A stretch of 64,000 nt of DNA, from NCBI GenBank assembly GCA_910587995.1, contig CAJUNS010000003.1:1-64000 (forward strand), in the 5' to 3' direction. Below, in pieces: positions 40,748 to 49,544 of the stretch (positions are counted from its first letter, which is position 1; each line of letters starts with the position of its first letter). The DNA is from an uncultured Oscillospiraceae bacterium (GTDB lineage Bacteria; Bacillota_A; Clostridia; Oscillospirales; Acutalibacteraceae). The translations under genes and the position numbers were made by a program. The notes beneath the pieces were generated by a model. It did no database searches. It was given only the letters and a program-made list of their open reading frames with translations, and was not told the DNA's origin.

Positions 40748-41191
40748 CTATGTCCCGTAGCTCATGTGCAGAGAGATGGGCTTAAAGCCAAAGCTTTCAT
40801 AAAAGCTCAGGGCCCGTTTGTTCCAGCAGAAGACTTCCAGGTCCAGGGCGGTCTCCCCCAGGTGCTCCATCAACGCGTGGAGGGCTTGGGTTCCATAGCC
40901 TTGGCGGCGGTACTCCCGGCGGATGAAAAAGTTTTGCAGCATCACGCCCGGGAAGCGCCGCTCACGCTCCACTACCACATGGCCCACCACAATGCCCTCT
41001 GCCAAAAATTCGTACACATCATAGGCTTCGCCGGTCAGATACCGCTCCATAAGCGCGCACTCTTCCTTCAGCAGCTCCGGGGATTCCTCCAAATCCCCCC
41101 ACCAGCTGCCCTGGCGCATGTCCACATTGCTTTGCATAGACCAGAGGGCCAGCTCCTCCAGACAGCTTAAATCGCATTTTTTAACTTCCAT
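40748..41191 (-). CDS. GNAT-family acetyltransferase in the division cluster (first of two)
   Basis: A 147-residue GNAT protein: MEVKKCDLSCLEELALWSMQ, YDVYEFLAEGIVVGHVVVERE, the acetyl-CoA loop in FFIRREYRRQGYGTQALHAL, and ALDLEVFCWNKRALSFYESFGFKP. R-R-Q-G-Y-G-T matches motif A. The substrate is unknown. A perfect 34-base palindrome lies just upstream (41210-41243). The ATG at 41191 follows AAGGAAAGCG at a longish distance. It sits between murA and a second GNAT gene. Confidence 0.8.
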   Translation of the reverse strand: MEVKKCDLSCLEELALWSMQSNVDMRQGSWWGDLEESPELLKEECALMERYLTGEAYDVYEFLAEGIVVGHVVVERERRFPGVMLQNFFIRREYRRQGYGTQALHALMEHLGETALDLEVFCWNKRALSFYESFGFKPISLHMSYGT

Positions 41192-41209
41192 TTTTATAAC
41201 GCTTCCTTT

Positions 41210-41243
41210 CCTTATGTTTTTCTTAAATAAGAAAAACATAAGG
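41210..41243. repeat. Perfect inverted repeat, 16-base arms, 2-base spacer
   Basis: CCTTATGTTTTTCTTA (41210-41225), AA, and the exact complement (41228-41243). The centre TTAAATAA resembles the TAAATA core of the palindrome at 31855-31884. It lies between the two GNAT genes; its minus-strand 3' arm abuts the ribosome site of the gene at 40748, so it might control that gene's translation or be a protein-binding site. Confidence 0.8.
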
Positions 41244-41282
41244 AGGGCCGTTCACAACGATAACCATATTTTTCTCCCGTCT

Positions 41283-41747
41283 TTATGTAGAATATTCCCT
41301 CTGGCTGTGCCGGTACACCCGAACCGGTCCCTCGCCGCCATTCGCCATGCAGAAGAACTCCCAGCCGTACCGCTCATAGAATGTGGTATGGCTTGTCACC
41401 AGATATAGAGTCTCTACCCCCAGCGCCGCCATGTCCGCGCACACATGCCGCAGCAGCTTTCCCGCAATGCCCTGCCCCCGCCAGGGCCCGTCCACATACA
41501 CCGCGCACACATTGGGGGCAAGGTCCGGGCGGTCGTGAAAGTCATTCTCAATGACGCCCAGGCCGCCCACCATGCGCTCTCCCTCCATCGCCCCATACCA
41601 CTGAGGCACTGGGCCGGAGCCCGCCAGACACTGGGCCATGCTCTCCCGGTAGGCCTCCTCAGGCACCCCAAAGGTATGGGGAAACCACTTGGCCATTGTC
41701 TCAAGCAGCTGGGGCTCCTGCCGCAGGGCGGCGATTTTTACACTCAT
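41283..41747 (-). CDS. GNAT-family acetyltransferase in the division cluster (second)
   Basis: A 154-residue GNAT protein: MSVKIAALRQEPQLLETMAKW, GGLGVIENDFHDRPDLAPNVCAVYVDGPWRGQGIAGKLLRHV with the R-G-Q-G-I-A acetyl-CoA loop, LYLVTSHTTFYERYGWEFFCM. These features resemble aminoglycoside-type or general amine acetyltransferases, but nothing fixes the substrate. It is only 19 bases from murG and transcribed in the same direction. It is not similar enough to the GNAT at 40748 to be a recent duplicate. Confidence 0.82.
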   Translation of the reverse strand: MSVKIAALRQEPQLLETMAKWFPHTFGVPEEAYRESMAQCLAGSGPVPQWYGAMEGERMVGGLGVIENDFHDRPDLAPNVCAVYVDGPWRGQGIAGKLLRHVCADMAALGVETLYLVTSHTTFYERYGWEFFCMANGGEGPVRVYRHSQREYST

Positions 41748-41766
41748 GCTTCTTCCCCTTTCCGGC

Positions 41767-42894
41767 TCACGCTTTTCCTCCCCCAGCGGCTTTTTTCAGC
41801 TCCCGGTAAATGCGCTCGCTGGCGTCGGCCACCTCCATTTTCCCGGCGTTTTCCCCCAGGGAGCGCAGCCGGTCCGGGTCGGAGAGAATGGTTTCCACCT
41901 TTTTCCAGAGGGCCTCGCCGGTCAGGTTCTTTTCCTCGATAATCTCCGCCGCGCCCCGGCGCACCAGGGCCATGGCGTTGTGAAACTGGTGGTTTTCCGC
42001 CACATTGGGGGAGGGAATTAAAATGGACGCCTTGGCCTTGGCCTCAATCTCCGTCAAGGTCATGGCCCCTGCCCGGCCAATGACCAGATCCGCTGCCGAA
42101 AGACACTGGGGCATGTTGTCGATGTATTCCAACAGGCGGATTTGGGGGTTCTCTTCCACATGGAGGCCTAGCTCCCGGACTTCGCTGAGAAAGCGCTGGT
42201 CGTGGGCGCCATAGCCGTGGATGTGCTGAAAGGCCTTCCCCCGGGCGCTTTGGGCCAGCATGTAGGCCGCCGCCCGGTTTAGGGCCGAGGCGCCCAAGCT
42301 GCCCCCAAAGGACAGCACCAGGGGCCGCTCATCCAGCCCCAAGGCCTTGCGGGAGGCCTCCCGCTCCGCGGCCAGCACCTCGCCCCGCACCGGGTTGCCA
42401 GTGACAACGCAGTTGACGGAAGCGTCAAAGTACCGCTTGGCGTCGGGCACAGCCAGCATCACCGTCTTGACGGACTTTGCCAGCATTTTGGTGGTCACGC
42501 CCGGGTAGGCGTTGGACTCGTGAATGACGCAGGGCACCCCCAGCTTGGCGGCCTCCCGGACAACCGGACCGCTTACATAGCCGCCGGTGCCCACGCACAC
42601 ATCCGGGGCAAAGTCCCGGATGATCCTTTTGGCTTCCGCCGTGGCGGTGAACACCCGGCCCACGGTCTGGATGTTGCGCACAATATTCTTGGGGGTCAGC
42701 TTCCGCTGGAAGCCGGAGATGGTGATGAGGGCCATTTTGTACCCAGCCCGGCCCACCAGCCGCTCCTCCATGCCGCCCCGGTTGCCCACGTAGAGAATTT
42801 CCACATCGGGCTCTTTCTCTTTTAAATGCCCGGCCACGGCCAGGGCCGGGTTGATGTGCCCGGCGGTGCCGCCGCCGGTAAGCAAAACTTTCAT
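41767..42894 (-). CDS. murG: UDP-N-acetylglucosamine--lipid-linked MurNAc transferase MurG
   Basis: Makes lipid II at the inner face of the membrane. The 375-residue GT28 enzyme has the N-terminal GGGTAGHINPALAVA loop, VCVGTGGYVSGPVV, CVIHESNAYPG, VVTGNPVRGEV, LVLSFGGSLGASALN and the UDP-binding LVIGRAGAMTLTEI, followed by ILIPSPNVAENHQFHNA. All hallmark glycine loops are intact. It follows ftsW by 40 bases in the normal cluster order. The ribosome site GGGAGAATGGGAT is adequate. Confidence 0.96.
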   Translation of the reverse strand: MKVLLTGGGTAGHINPALAVAGHLKEKEPDVEILYVGNRGGMEERLVGRAGYKMALITISGFQRKLTPKNIVRNIQTVGRVFTATAEAKRIIRDFAPDVCVGTGGYVSGPVVREAAKLGVPCVIHESNAYPGVTTKMLAKSVKTVMLAVPDAKRYFDASVNCVVTGNPVRGEVLAAEREASRKALGLDERPLVLSFGGSLGASALNRAAAYMLAQSARGKAFQHIHGYGAHDQRFLSEVRELGLHVEENPQIRLLEYIDNMPQCLSAADLVIGRAGAMTLTEIEAKAKASILIPSPNVAENHQFHNAMALVRRGAAEIIEEKNLTGEALWKKVETILSDPDRLRSLGENAGKMEVADASERIYRELKKAAGGGKA

Positions 42895-42934
42895 ATCCCA
42901 TTCTCCCTTTTGGTTAATGTTCCGGCAGGCTCGC

Positions 42935-44221
42935 TCAGGTTTTCTCCACGTTGGAGCTGCGGGAAATGTTCAGCAAAATTCCCATCTGCCCCAGCAGCAT
43001 CAGCAGCGCTGTGCCGCCCGAGCTGAAAAAGGGCAGGCTGATGCCCGTGTTGGGAATGGTGTTGGTCACCACGCAGATGTTCAGCACCGCCTGCAGGCCC
43101 ACCTGGAAGGTAAGCCCCAGGCCCAGCATGGCCCCAAAGCGGTCTTTGGCGTGCAGGGAGATGTAGACCCCCCGCCAGATCAGCAGGGCAAACAGCAGCA
43201 TAATCACCAGCGCCCCCACCATGCCCAGCTCTTCGCAGACAATGGCGAAAATAAAGTCGTTTTGGGGCTTGGGCAGATAGAGGTACTTCTGCCGGGACTG
43301 GCCCAGACCCACCCCCAGCAGCCCGCCGGAGCCAATGGCGTACAGGGACTGCTTAATCTGCCAGGTGTCCGCCGAACCGGACTTGTCGCCAAAGGGGTCC
43401 AGCCAGCCGGAGATGCGGTCCATTTGGTACACCCCGCCTTCGCCGGCGTCATCCTTGCCGCCAAAAGCCAGGTAGGCCACCAGCATCACCACTAAAAGGG
43501 CCCCGCCCAGAATAAACCACCGGGGCTTGGTGCCGCCGATGAACATGAGAATGGCCCCCAGCGCCAGAATAATCAGCGTGCCGGACATGTGGTTCTCCAA
43601 AAAGACCAGGGCCGCAAACAGCCCCAGCACCCCCACAAAGGGCAGCACGCCATAGCGGAAGGTGCCCATTTTGTCCGCGTACAGGGAGATCATGTGGGCG
43701 AACACCACAATCAGCGCGAACTTTGCCACCTCGGAGGGTTGAAAGCCCAGAGGCCCCAGCTGCAGCCAGCGGGTGGCCACGCCCTCTGCCGGGGCGATGG
43801 ACTCCATTTTTAATACCCGGCCAAACAGCAGCACCATCATCAGCAGCACCAATGAGACGCCCGCAATGGGCAGGGCCAGCTGGTGGAACCGGTGGTAGTC
43901 AAAGGTAGAGATCAGCAGCATGGCCACAATGCCAAAAACCGCAAAGCCGCCCTGGCGGGTGATGTAGTGGTAGCTGTCGTCCTCATAATAGTAGCTGTTG
44001 GCGTAACTGGCGGAAAACAGCATCACCAGCCCAATGGCCAGCAGCACCATGATGAACACGAACAAGGGCATATCCAGCCCGTTTCCCAAGCTGAACACCG
44101 CATGCTGTATCCGCCGCCTCCGCTTTTTTCTGGTCTGGCCCTTCGCCGCCTCTTCCCGCTTTCGGGCGGGGCTCCGGGGGGGACGCTCCAGTTCCCGGGC
44201 GGTTCTGCCCGCTGCCGGCAT
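42935..44221 (-). CDS. ftsW: SEDS glycosyltransferase FtsW/SpoVE
   Basis: Polymerises septal glycan together with its cognate class B PBP. This 428-residue protein has a basic N-terminus (~45 residues), ~10 membrane helices, the catalytic Asp loop region (WLQLGPLGFQPSEVAKFALIVV, with QPSE), QSLYAIGSGGLLGVGLGQSRQKYLYLPKPQNDFIFAIVCEELG and the C-terminal VTNTIPNTGISLPFFSSGGTALL. These are SEDS hallmarks. FtsW and SpoVE cannot be separated by motif; position in the division cluster favours FtsW. The ATG at 44221 follows AAGGAGTGAGGCAT. Confidence 0.93.
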   Translation of the reverse strand: MPAAGRTARELERPPRSPARKREEAAKGQTRKKRRRRIQHAVFSLGNGLDMPLFVFIMVLLAIGLVMLFSASYANSYYYEDDSYHYITRQGGFAVFGIVAMLLISTFDYHRFHQLALPIAGVSLVLLMMVLLFGRVLKMESIAPAEGVATRWLQLGPLGFQPSEVAKFALIVVFAHMISLYADKMGTFRYGVLPFVGVLGLFAALVFLENHMSGTLIILALGAILMFIGGTKPRWFILGGALLVVMLVAYLAFGGKDDAGEGGVYQMDRISGWLDPFGDKSGSADTWQIKQSLYAIGSGGLLGVGLGQSRQKYLYLPKPQNDFIFAIVCEELGMVGALVIMLLFALLIWRGVYISLHAKDRFGAMLGLGLTFQVGLQAVLNICVVTNTIPNTGISLPFFSSGGTALLMLLGQMGILLNISRSSNVEKT

Positions 44222-44355
44222 ATGCCTCACTCCTTCCGTTTCGCGTCCGCCCTCGCGGGCCGGGCGCGCCTTTTATGCCGCTGTATGATAGCATTCACCG
44301 TTTCGTCCCCATTATCACGGGAGAACGGCAGATCCTTTCGTCTTTTGGCCGTTCC

Positions 44356-45369
44356 TCAGCCGAAGAGCACGCAGCACAGGGCCAGCGCGCCGCCTGCCAG
44401 GGACGCCACCCCAAAGGCCGCGCAGATCTTCACCTCGCTCCAGCCGCACATCTCAAAGTGGTGGTGGATGGGCGACATTTTAAACAAGCGCCGCCCTTCT
44501 TGATACTTGCGTTTTGTATGCTTAAAATAGGCCACTTGCAGCACCACGGAGATCATCTCCAGCCAGTAGACCAGCCCCGCGGGCAGCAGCAGAATGGGCA
44601 TATCCAGCCCAAAGGCCAGCGCCCCCACCATGCCCCCTAAAAACAAGGATCCGGTATCGCCCATGAAAACTTTGGCCGGGTGGAAGTTCCAGATAAGAAA
44701 GCCCACGCAGGCCGCCGCCGCCGCCACGCCCATGGCCGCCACGCCCGCCATAGAGAGCACCCCCGCGCACAGCGCCAGGGCCATCAGGACAAAAAAGGTG
44801 ACCGTGCTGTTCAGTCCGTCCACGCCATCGGTGAAGTTTACCGCATTGGTCAGGCCCACCAGCAAAATAGCCGCCAAGAGGTAGTAGAACAGCCCCAGGT
44901 CCACCGGCCCCAGGAAGGGGATGGTGGTGGCTGTATCCTCCCCGGCCAGATAAAGGGTGAGCAAATAGGCCCCCGCCACAAAAAACTGGAGGATGAGCTT
45001 CTGCTTTTCGTTCAGTCCCAGGTTCCGCTTCTTTTTGATGCTGATGTAGTCATCCATAAAGCCAATGGCTCCATAGGCCAGGGCCATGGCCAGCCCGGCG
45101 AAAATTTTCATCTGCATCAGGTAGGTTTCCGGGCCGTTTTGCTGGTAATATACCGGCACGCAGGAGCACACCGCCGCCGCTACGCCCAGAATGAACAGGA
45201 TTCCCCCCATAGTGGGAGTGCCCTGCTTGTTCTTGTGCCAGCTGGGGCCCACCTCCCGAATGGTCTGGCCGAACTTCAGCTTGTGCAGGAAGGGGATAAG
45301 CCACCAACCCAGCACTGCGGTGACCGTAAAGGCCACCAGGGCCGCCATTAGAAACAAAAAGCTGTTCAT
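44356..45369 (-). CDS. mraY: Phospho-MurNAc-pentapeptide transferase MraY
   Basis: Transfers phospho-MurNAc-pentapeptide to undecaprenyl phosphate (lipid I). The 337-residue polytopic protein has HKNKQGTPTMGGILFILG, IGFMDDYISIKKKRNLGLNEKQKL (the DDD/K site), NAVNFTDGVDGLNSTVTFFVL with the catalytic Asp, FMGDTGSLFLGGMVGALAF, and the C-terminal MSPIHHHFEMCGWSE histidine loop. All catalytic motifs are present. The start is the ATG at 45369 behind AAAGGATTGGTGAAAAG. It lies between the PBP and ftsW genes; the usual murF and murD are missing. Confidence 0.96.
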   Translation of the reverse strand: MNSFLFLMAALVAFTVTAVLGWWLIPFLHKLKFGQTIREVGPSWHKNKQGTPTMGGILFILGVAAAVCSCVPVYYQQNGPETYLMQMKIFAGLAMALAYGAIGFMDDYISIKKKRNLGLNEKQKLILQFFVAGAYLLTLYLAGEDTATTIPFLGPVDLGLFYYLLAAILLVGLTNAVNFTDGVDGLNSTVTFFVLMALALCAGVLSMAGVAAMGVAAAAACVGFLIWNFHPAKVFMGDTGSLFLGGMVGALAFGLDMPILLLPAGLVYWLEMISVVLQVAYFKHTKRKYQEGRRLFKMSPIHHHFEMCGWSEVKICAAFGVASLAGGALALCCVLFG

Positions 45370-45422
45370 CTTTTCACCAATCCTTTCGAATTTCACCTCT
45401 CTGTGATTCTGGGGCTCCGGGC

Positions 45423-47702
45423 CTATTCCGCAATATTGGCGAAGGCCTCTGTGGTCTCGTTGTTGGCAAAGGTCAGGGTAATTACCGTCCCCTTCTTCAC
45501 CTTGCTGCCCGGCTCGATGTTTTGCAGCATGGCCAAAGCGCCCTCGTCCTGCACGCCGTTGATGCTCACCTGCAGCTTCGAGACCGCCGCCAGGTAGCTG
45601 GCGTTCACCTTATCCAGGCCGAAGAAGTCCGGCACCTCCACCAGGGCGTTGTCAATGTCGTAGCCCTGGGTGTAAAGGATCACAAAGCCCTCCTTGGGCA
45701 CCTGCGAGCCGCTTTCCGGAATCTGCTCAATGACCTTGTTGTCCCAGTCGTCGCCATCGCCCACCACGTCGAAGAAGAGGCCGTCCTCCTGGAGCTTGGC
45801 CTGGGCTTCCCCAATGGTCATGCCCACCACAGAGGGCGTAACCATATCCAGCTGGCCATACTCCTCTTCGCTGTACTTCACCTCAATGCCCAGATAGGGC
45901 AGAGCCTCCTGCATAATGGCGGAAAAAATAGGGCCGGCCACCGCGTTGCCGCCGTACACGCCGCCGTTGTTCTCCCGGTCCGGCTCATCAAAGAACACCA
46001 GCAGGGCGTACTGAGGGTCCTCCGCCGGGGCAAAGCCGCAGTAGGAGGCAATGTACTCCATGGGCTTGGAGGGGTCCTCCGCGTGCTTGGCCACCTTCTC
46101 CGAGGTGCCGGTTTTGCCGCTGATCCGGTAGCCGGACACATAGCCGCCCTTGGCCGTGCCCGAGTAGGTGTTCTGCTGCATAATGTCCGCCATAAGCTGG
46201 GAGGTCTCTTCCGAGATCACCTGGCGGCGGTAGCTGGTGTCAGCGGTTTTGACAATGTTGCCATCGCTGTCCACAATCCGGTCCACCACATGGGGCCGCA
46301 CCAGGTAGCCCCCGTTGGCCACGGCCGCGCAGGCGGTGACCATCTGGATGGGCGTGATGCTGAAGTTCTGCCCAAAGGACTCCACCGCCAGGTCCACGGG
46401 GCGCATCTCATCGAAATTGTGGTAGATGCTGTAGGACTCGCCGGGCAGGTCAATGCCGGTTTTGTCCGTCATGCCAAAGGCCTCCCGGTAGCGGCAGAAG
46501 GCCTCGCCCCCCAAAAGGCTGCCAATGTGCATGAACCAGGGGTTGCAGGAATTGCACAGGCCCTCCCGGAAGGTGGTGGTGCCGTGGCCCACGGTCTGCC
46601 AGCAGTTGATGGTGTCCTTGACTCCATCCAGCTTTACGCCGCCGGTGCAGGTGAACTGGCTCGTCTCCGTGATGACCCCTTCCTCAATGCCCATGGAGCC
46701 CACGCACATTTTGTAAACGCTGCCCGGGTAGTAGGTGTCGGACACCCCCTTGTTGCGCCACTGGTTTTGCAGGGCGGCCACCTCGGCCTCGGCCTGTTGG
46801 TCCTGGGGCAGGGCCTCAATGGCCTTGGCTGTCTTCTCGTCCAATATGGCAAAGGGGTCGTTGGGGTCGTAGTTGGGGTTTGTGGCAAGGCCCACAATGC
46901 CCCCGGTCTTCACGTCCATCATCACCGCTACCGCGCCGTTTTTCACCTGGAACTTCTCAATGCCAATGGCTAAGTACTTTTCTAAAATGCTCTGCACCGT
47001 CTCATCAATGGTAAGCACCAGGTCGTGGCCATCCTCGGCCTCCACAATCTGCTCATACTCAAAGGGCATGTCGGTGCCCAGGGCGTTTTTTGCGGAGATC
47101 AACCGGCCGGTGCTGCCGGAGAGCTCACTGTCGTAATAGAGCTCCAGGCCCTCCAGCCCGGTGTTTTCCGAGCCGGTGAAGCCCAAAATATTGGAGGCCA
47201 CCGTGCCATACGGATAATAGCGCTTGTAATCGTCAATCAGCCGGATGCCGCTGGTGATCTCGTGATCCTTTTTGAACTGGTTGATTTTGTCCCGTACATC
47301 CGTCTCCACCTTGCGCTTGATGATATTATAGTAGCTGCCCTTTTCGCCGGTCGCCTTATAGATCTCATCCTCGTCCAGGTCTAAAATTTCCGAAAGCCCA
47401 GAGGCTATGGTGCGGCGCAGCGCTTCGTCACCGGCAATGTAGGCCGGTTCCAGGACCACGGTCCATACGCTGGCGCTTTGAGCCAGCACCTTTGTGCCGG
47501 TGGCGTCGTAGATGGTTCCCCGCATGGAGGGCAGGCTGGTGGTGACCAGGCTTTGCTCCATGGCCTCCGCCCGCATTTCGTCTCCCCGGAGAATCTGCCA
47601 GTGAAAGAGGCTCCCCGCCGCCGCGCCGAAGCCGGCTATAATGAGAAAGGCGGTAAGGCCCATGGCTTTGCGCCGGATTTTTTCTGTGGTCCCTTTTGCC
47701 AT
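45423..47702 (-). CDS. Class B penicillin-binding protein with two PASTA domains (FtsI/SpoVD)
   Basis: A 759-residue transpeptidase for septal or spore peptidoglycan. Single N-terminal membrane helix (GLTAFLIIAGFGAAAGSLF). Dimerisation domain: SLPSMRGTIYDATGTKVL. Transpeptidase motifs: SxxK in TYYPGSVYKM, SxN as NSCN (after REGL), and KTGT in YRISGKTGTSEKV. Two C-terminal PASTA modules: VTPSVVGMTIGEAQAKLQEDGL and VEVPDFFGLDKVNASYLAAVSKL. PASTA modules bind muropeptides. SpoVD-type Firmicute PBPs have one PASTA copy and PBP2x has two. The partner SEDS enzyme is encoded three genes on. It follows the ftsL-like gene. Confidence 0.93.
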   Translation of the reverse strand: MAKGTTEKIRRKAMGLTAFLIIAGFGAAAGSLFHWQILRGDEMRAEAMEQSLVTTSLPSMRGTIYDATGTKVLAQSASVWTVVLEPAYIAGDEALRRTIASGLSEILDLDEDEIYKATGEKGSYYNIIKRKVETDVRDKINQFKKDHEITSGIRLIDDYKRYYPYGTVASNILGFTGSENTGLEGLELYYDSELSGSTGRLISAKNALGTDMPFEYEQIVEAEDGHDLVLTIDETVQSILEKYLAIGIEKFQVKNGAVAVMMDVKTGGIVGLATNPNYDPNDPFAILDEKTAKAIEALPQDQQAEAEVAALQNQWRNKGVSDTYYPGSVYKMCVGSMGIEEGVITETSQFTCTGGVKLDGVKDTINCWQTVGHGTTTFREGLCNSCNPWFMHIGSLLGGEAFCRYREAFGMTDKTGIDLPGESYSIYHNFDEMRPVDLAVESFGQNFSITPIQMVTACAAVANGGYLVRPHVVDRIVDSDGNIVKTADTSYRRQVISEETSQLMADIMQQNTYSGTAKGGYVSGYRISGKTGTSEKVAKHAEDPSKPMEYIASYCGFAPAEDPQYALLVFFDEPDRENNGGVYGGNAVAGPIFSAIMQEALPYLGIEVKYSEEEYGQLDMVTPSVVGMTIGEAQAKLQEDGLFFDVVGDGDDWDNKVIEQIPESGSQVPKEGFVILYTQGYDIDNALVEVPDFFGLDKVNASYLAAVSKLQVSINGVQDEGALAMLQNIEPGSKVKKGTVITLTFANNETTEAFANIAE

Positions 47703-47730
47703 ATAAAACCTCCCGTATCATAGACAAAGA

Positions 47731-47753
47731 AGAGCCAACGCTCCATTGGCTCT
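47731..47753 (-). other. Hairpin pair in the ftsL-PBP gap
   Basis: AGAGCCAA/TTGGCTCT (47731-47738, 47746-47753) is followed on the minus strand by TCTTTGTCT, so it may be a partial terminator or attenuator inside the operon. A second GC stem (GGCGGGGCT/AGCCCCGCC) lies at about 47788-47824. Together they could lower PBP expression relative to ftsL. Confidence 0.5.
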
Positions 47754-47845
47754 CGCAAAAATACGCCGTTCCTTTTATATTTATTCCCCGCAGGGCGGGG
47801 CTAGTACTACAGACAAGCCCCGCCTTGGTTCGAAAAAAACCACCG

Positions 47846-48373
47846 CTACCCTGCCAGCCAGCTCCGCACGGTGCTGAGGAACTGATCCAGCCAGGAACCC
47901 CCAGCCACGTCCTGCACCACCTTGCCCTGGTCCTGACCGGCCACATGCAGATAGGTCACCTGGGCGTTGCTCAGCTTGCTCATGCCCAGCTGCTGCACCG
48001 CGTACTCTTCCACTTCCGCATCGGTCATCTTCTGGGCCGCCTGCATGCTCAGCTGAATCTCCCGGCTTTTGGCTTCTTCCAGGCTTTTGGACGCCATGTT
48101 GATCTCCTCCGTCAGCTCGGTCAGCTGCACCTCGCTGTGAACGGCGCTGAGGGCCGTTAGGAAAATGAGCCCAAAGCACAGGGCCGCCGCCGCCATTTTA
48201 AGGGGGCTGCGCCGGTGCTGGGGCTGGGCCTGCCGCTGCTGTTCCGGCTGTTCGGGCAGCTCCACCACATTGCTTTGGCGCTGGGGCTGCTCCTGTATTT
48301 TGGGTTCAGCCGCGGGCACCGCGCTGCCGTCCCGCTCCTGGAATCGTGAAAAGTCGTAAGCCTCTAATGCCAT
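47846..48373 (-). CDS. ftsL: FtsL-like septum protein
   Basis: A 175-residue bitopic protein: ~60 Gln/Pro-rich cytoplasmic residues (EQPEQQRQAQPQHRRSPL), one membrane helix (MAAAALCFGLIFLTALSAV), and a short extracytoplasmic coiled coil (EVQLTELTEEINMASKSLEEAKSREIQLSMQAAQ). EYAVQQLGMSKLSNAQVTYLHV matches the end of FtsL domains. Sequence conservation in FtsL is low, so the call rests on topology and on its place between rsmH and the PBP. It would form a complex with the FtsQ at 37995 and with a DivIC protein encoded elsewhere. Confidence 0.78.
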   Translation of the reverse strand: MALEAYDFSRFQERDGSAVPAAEPKIQEQPQRQSNVVELPEQPEQQRQAQPQHRRSPLKMAAAALCFGLIFLTALSAVHSEVQLTELTEEINMASKSLEEAKSREIQLSMQAAQKMTDAEVEEYAVQQLGMSKLSNAQVTYLHVAGQDQGKVVQDVAGGSWLDQFLSTVRSWLAG

Positions 48374-48455
48374 CTGCTTCCTCCCCTGCCGGTCCAGTTG
48401 ACCGGCGTTTCCGCCAGCCTCCCAGAGGCTGGCCTAACCAAACCAAAAGAAAAAA

Positions 48456-49388
48456 TCAGTCCTCTCCCCGTTGAAACACCCGCAGCCGGGCGCTTCGGGC
48501 CCGGGGATTCCCGGCGGTCTCCTCCTCGGAGGGCGCCAGGCCCTTCTTGTATACCAGCCGGCCCTTGGGCTTTTTGCCGCACACGCACACGGGAAAATCC
48601 GGCGGGCAGGTGCAGCCTTGGCACCAGCGGGCCATGGCCTGCTTGACCATGCGGTCCTCCAAGGAGTGAAAGGTGATCACCGCCAGCCGCCCGCCTGGGC
48701 GGAGCAGCTCCAGGGCCGCCTCCAGACCTTTTTCCAGGCAGTCCAGCTCCCCGTTGACCGCAATGCGCAGGGCTTGAAAGGTCCGCCGGGCCGGGTGGCC
48801 CTCCGCCCGCCGCACCGCCGCGGGCACCGAGGCCTTGATCACCTCCGCCAGCTGGGCCGTGGTTTCAAGGGGCTCCTGAGCACGGGCCGCGCAAATCCCC
48901 CTGGCAATGCGCCCCGCGCTTTTGTCCTCCCCATACCGGCGGATGATTCCCGCCAGCTCCCCCTCCGGCAGGCTGTTCACCAGGTCCCGGGCGCTGGGGC
49001 CCGTCTGGCTCATGCGCATGTCCAGAGGCGCGTCCAGGTGGTAGGAAAACCCCCGCTCCGCCGCATCCAGCTGGTGGGAAGAGACCCCAATGTCCAGCAG
49101 CACTCCATCGGCGGCGGTGATTCCCCGCTCCCGGGCCAGCTCCCCCATATTGGCGAAGTTCCCCCGCACCACCTGGGCGGCGGGAAACCGGGCCAGCCGC
49201 TCTCCCGCCGCCTGGACCGCGTCCGGGTCCTGGTCGATGGCCAGAAGCCGCCCTGTCTCCAGCCGCTGGCAGATGGCCTCGGAATGGCCGCCGCCGCCAG
49301 CTGTTCCGTCTACATAAATCCCGTCTGGTTTCACTTGCAGAGACGCGATGGTCTCTTGAAACAAAACGGGAATGTGGCTGAACCCCAT
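48456..49388 (-). CDS. rsmH: 16S rRNA (cytosine-1402-N4) methyltransferase RsmH
   Basis: Methylates C1402 in the ribosomal P site. The 310-residue protein has HIPVLFQETIASLQ, the SAM loop VDGTAGGGGHSEAI, LLDIGVSSHQLDAAERGFSYHLDAPLDMRM, and the C-terminal FHSLEDRMVKQAMARWCQGC with the RsmH-specific helical insert. The ATG at 49388 follows AAAGGAGGCGGTTCCC; the frame upstream runs through a dispersed repeat and is not part of the protein. It is the second gene of the division cluster, but repeat copy D (91 bp) separates it from mraZ. Confidence 0.95.
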   Translation of the reverse strand: MGFSHIPVLFQETIASLQVKPDGIYVDGTAGGGGHSEAICQRLETGRLLAIDQDPDAVQAAGERLARFPAAQVVRGNFANMGELARERGITAADGVLLDIGVSSHQLDAAERGFSYHLDAPLDMRMSQTGPSARDLVNSLPEGELAGIIRRYGEDKSAGRIARGICAARAQEPLETTAQLAEVIKASVPAAVRRAEGHPARRTFQALRIAVNGELDCLEKGLEAALELLRPGGRLAVITFHSLEDRMVKQAMARWCQGCTCPPDFPVCVCGKKPKGRLVYKKGLAPSEEETAGNPRARSARLRVFQRGED

Positions 49389-49410
49389 GGGAACCGCCTC
49401 CTTTCGCACC

Positions 49411-49501
49411 GGGAATGTCCGTTTCGGAGAGCTTTTCGTGTTCCCCCCGCCCGCAGGGCGGGGGGAACACAGATGATGATCTCTGTGGTTGGGACACTCC
49501 C
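49411..49501 (+). repeat. Dispersed palindromic repeat, copy D
   Basis: 91 bases. The outer arms are GGGAATGTCC and GGACACTCCC; the inner hairpin is GTGTTCCCCCCGCCC/GGGCGGGGGGAACAC around GCA, with six C and six G where copy A has five and five. The conserved linkers are GGAGAGCTTTTC and AGATGATGATCTCTG. It is inserted between mraZ and rsmH, 22 bases before the rsmH start, and so becomes part of the operon mRNA. Confidence 0.88.
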
Positions 49502-49544
49502 TTTCGGACCGCAGCACTTGACATAATATCGAAAACTTTTTATA

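Noticed and set aside
45522..46973. 483-codon plus-strand frame across the PBP gene
   Set aside because: Antisense of a gene with all transpeptidase motifs.
49389..49517. 43-residue N-terminal extension of RsmH
   Set aside because: It is the translated dispersed repeat; the same peptide pattern (PRP-x-GRGNTKSS) appears in other frames over repeat copies A and C, so it is not protein homology.
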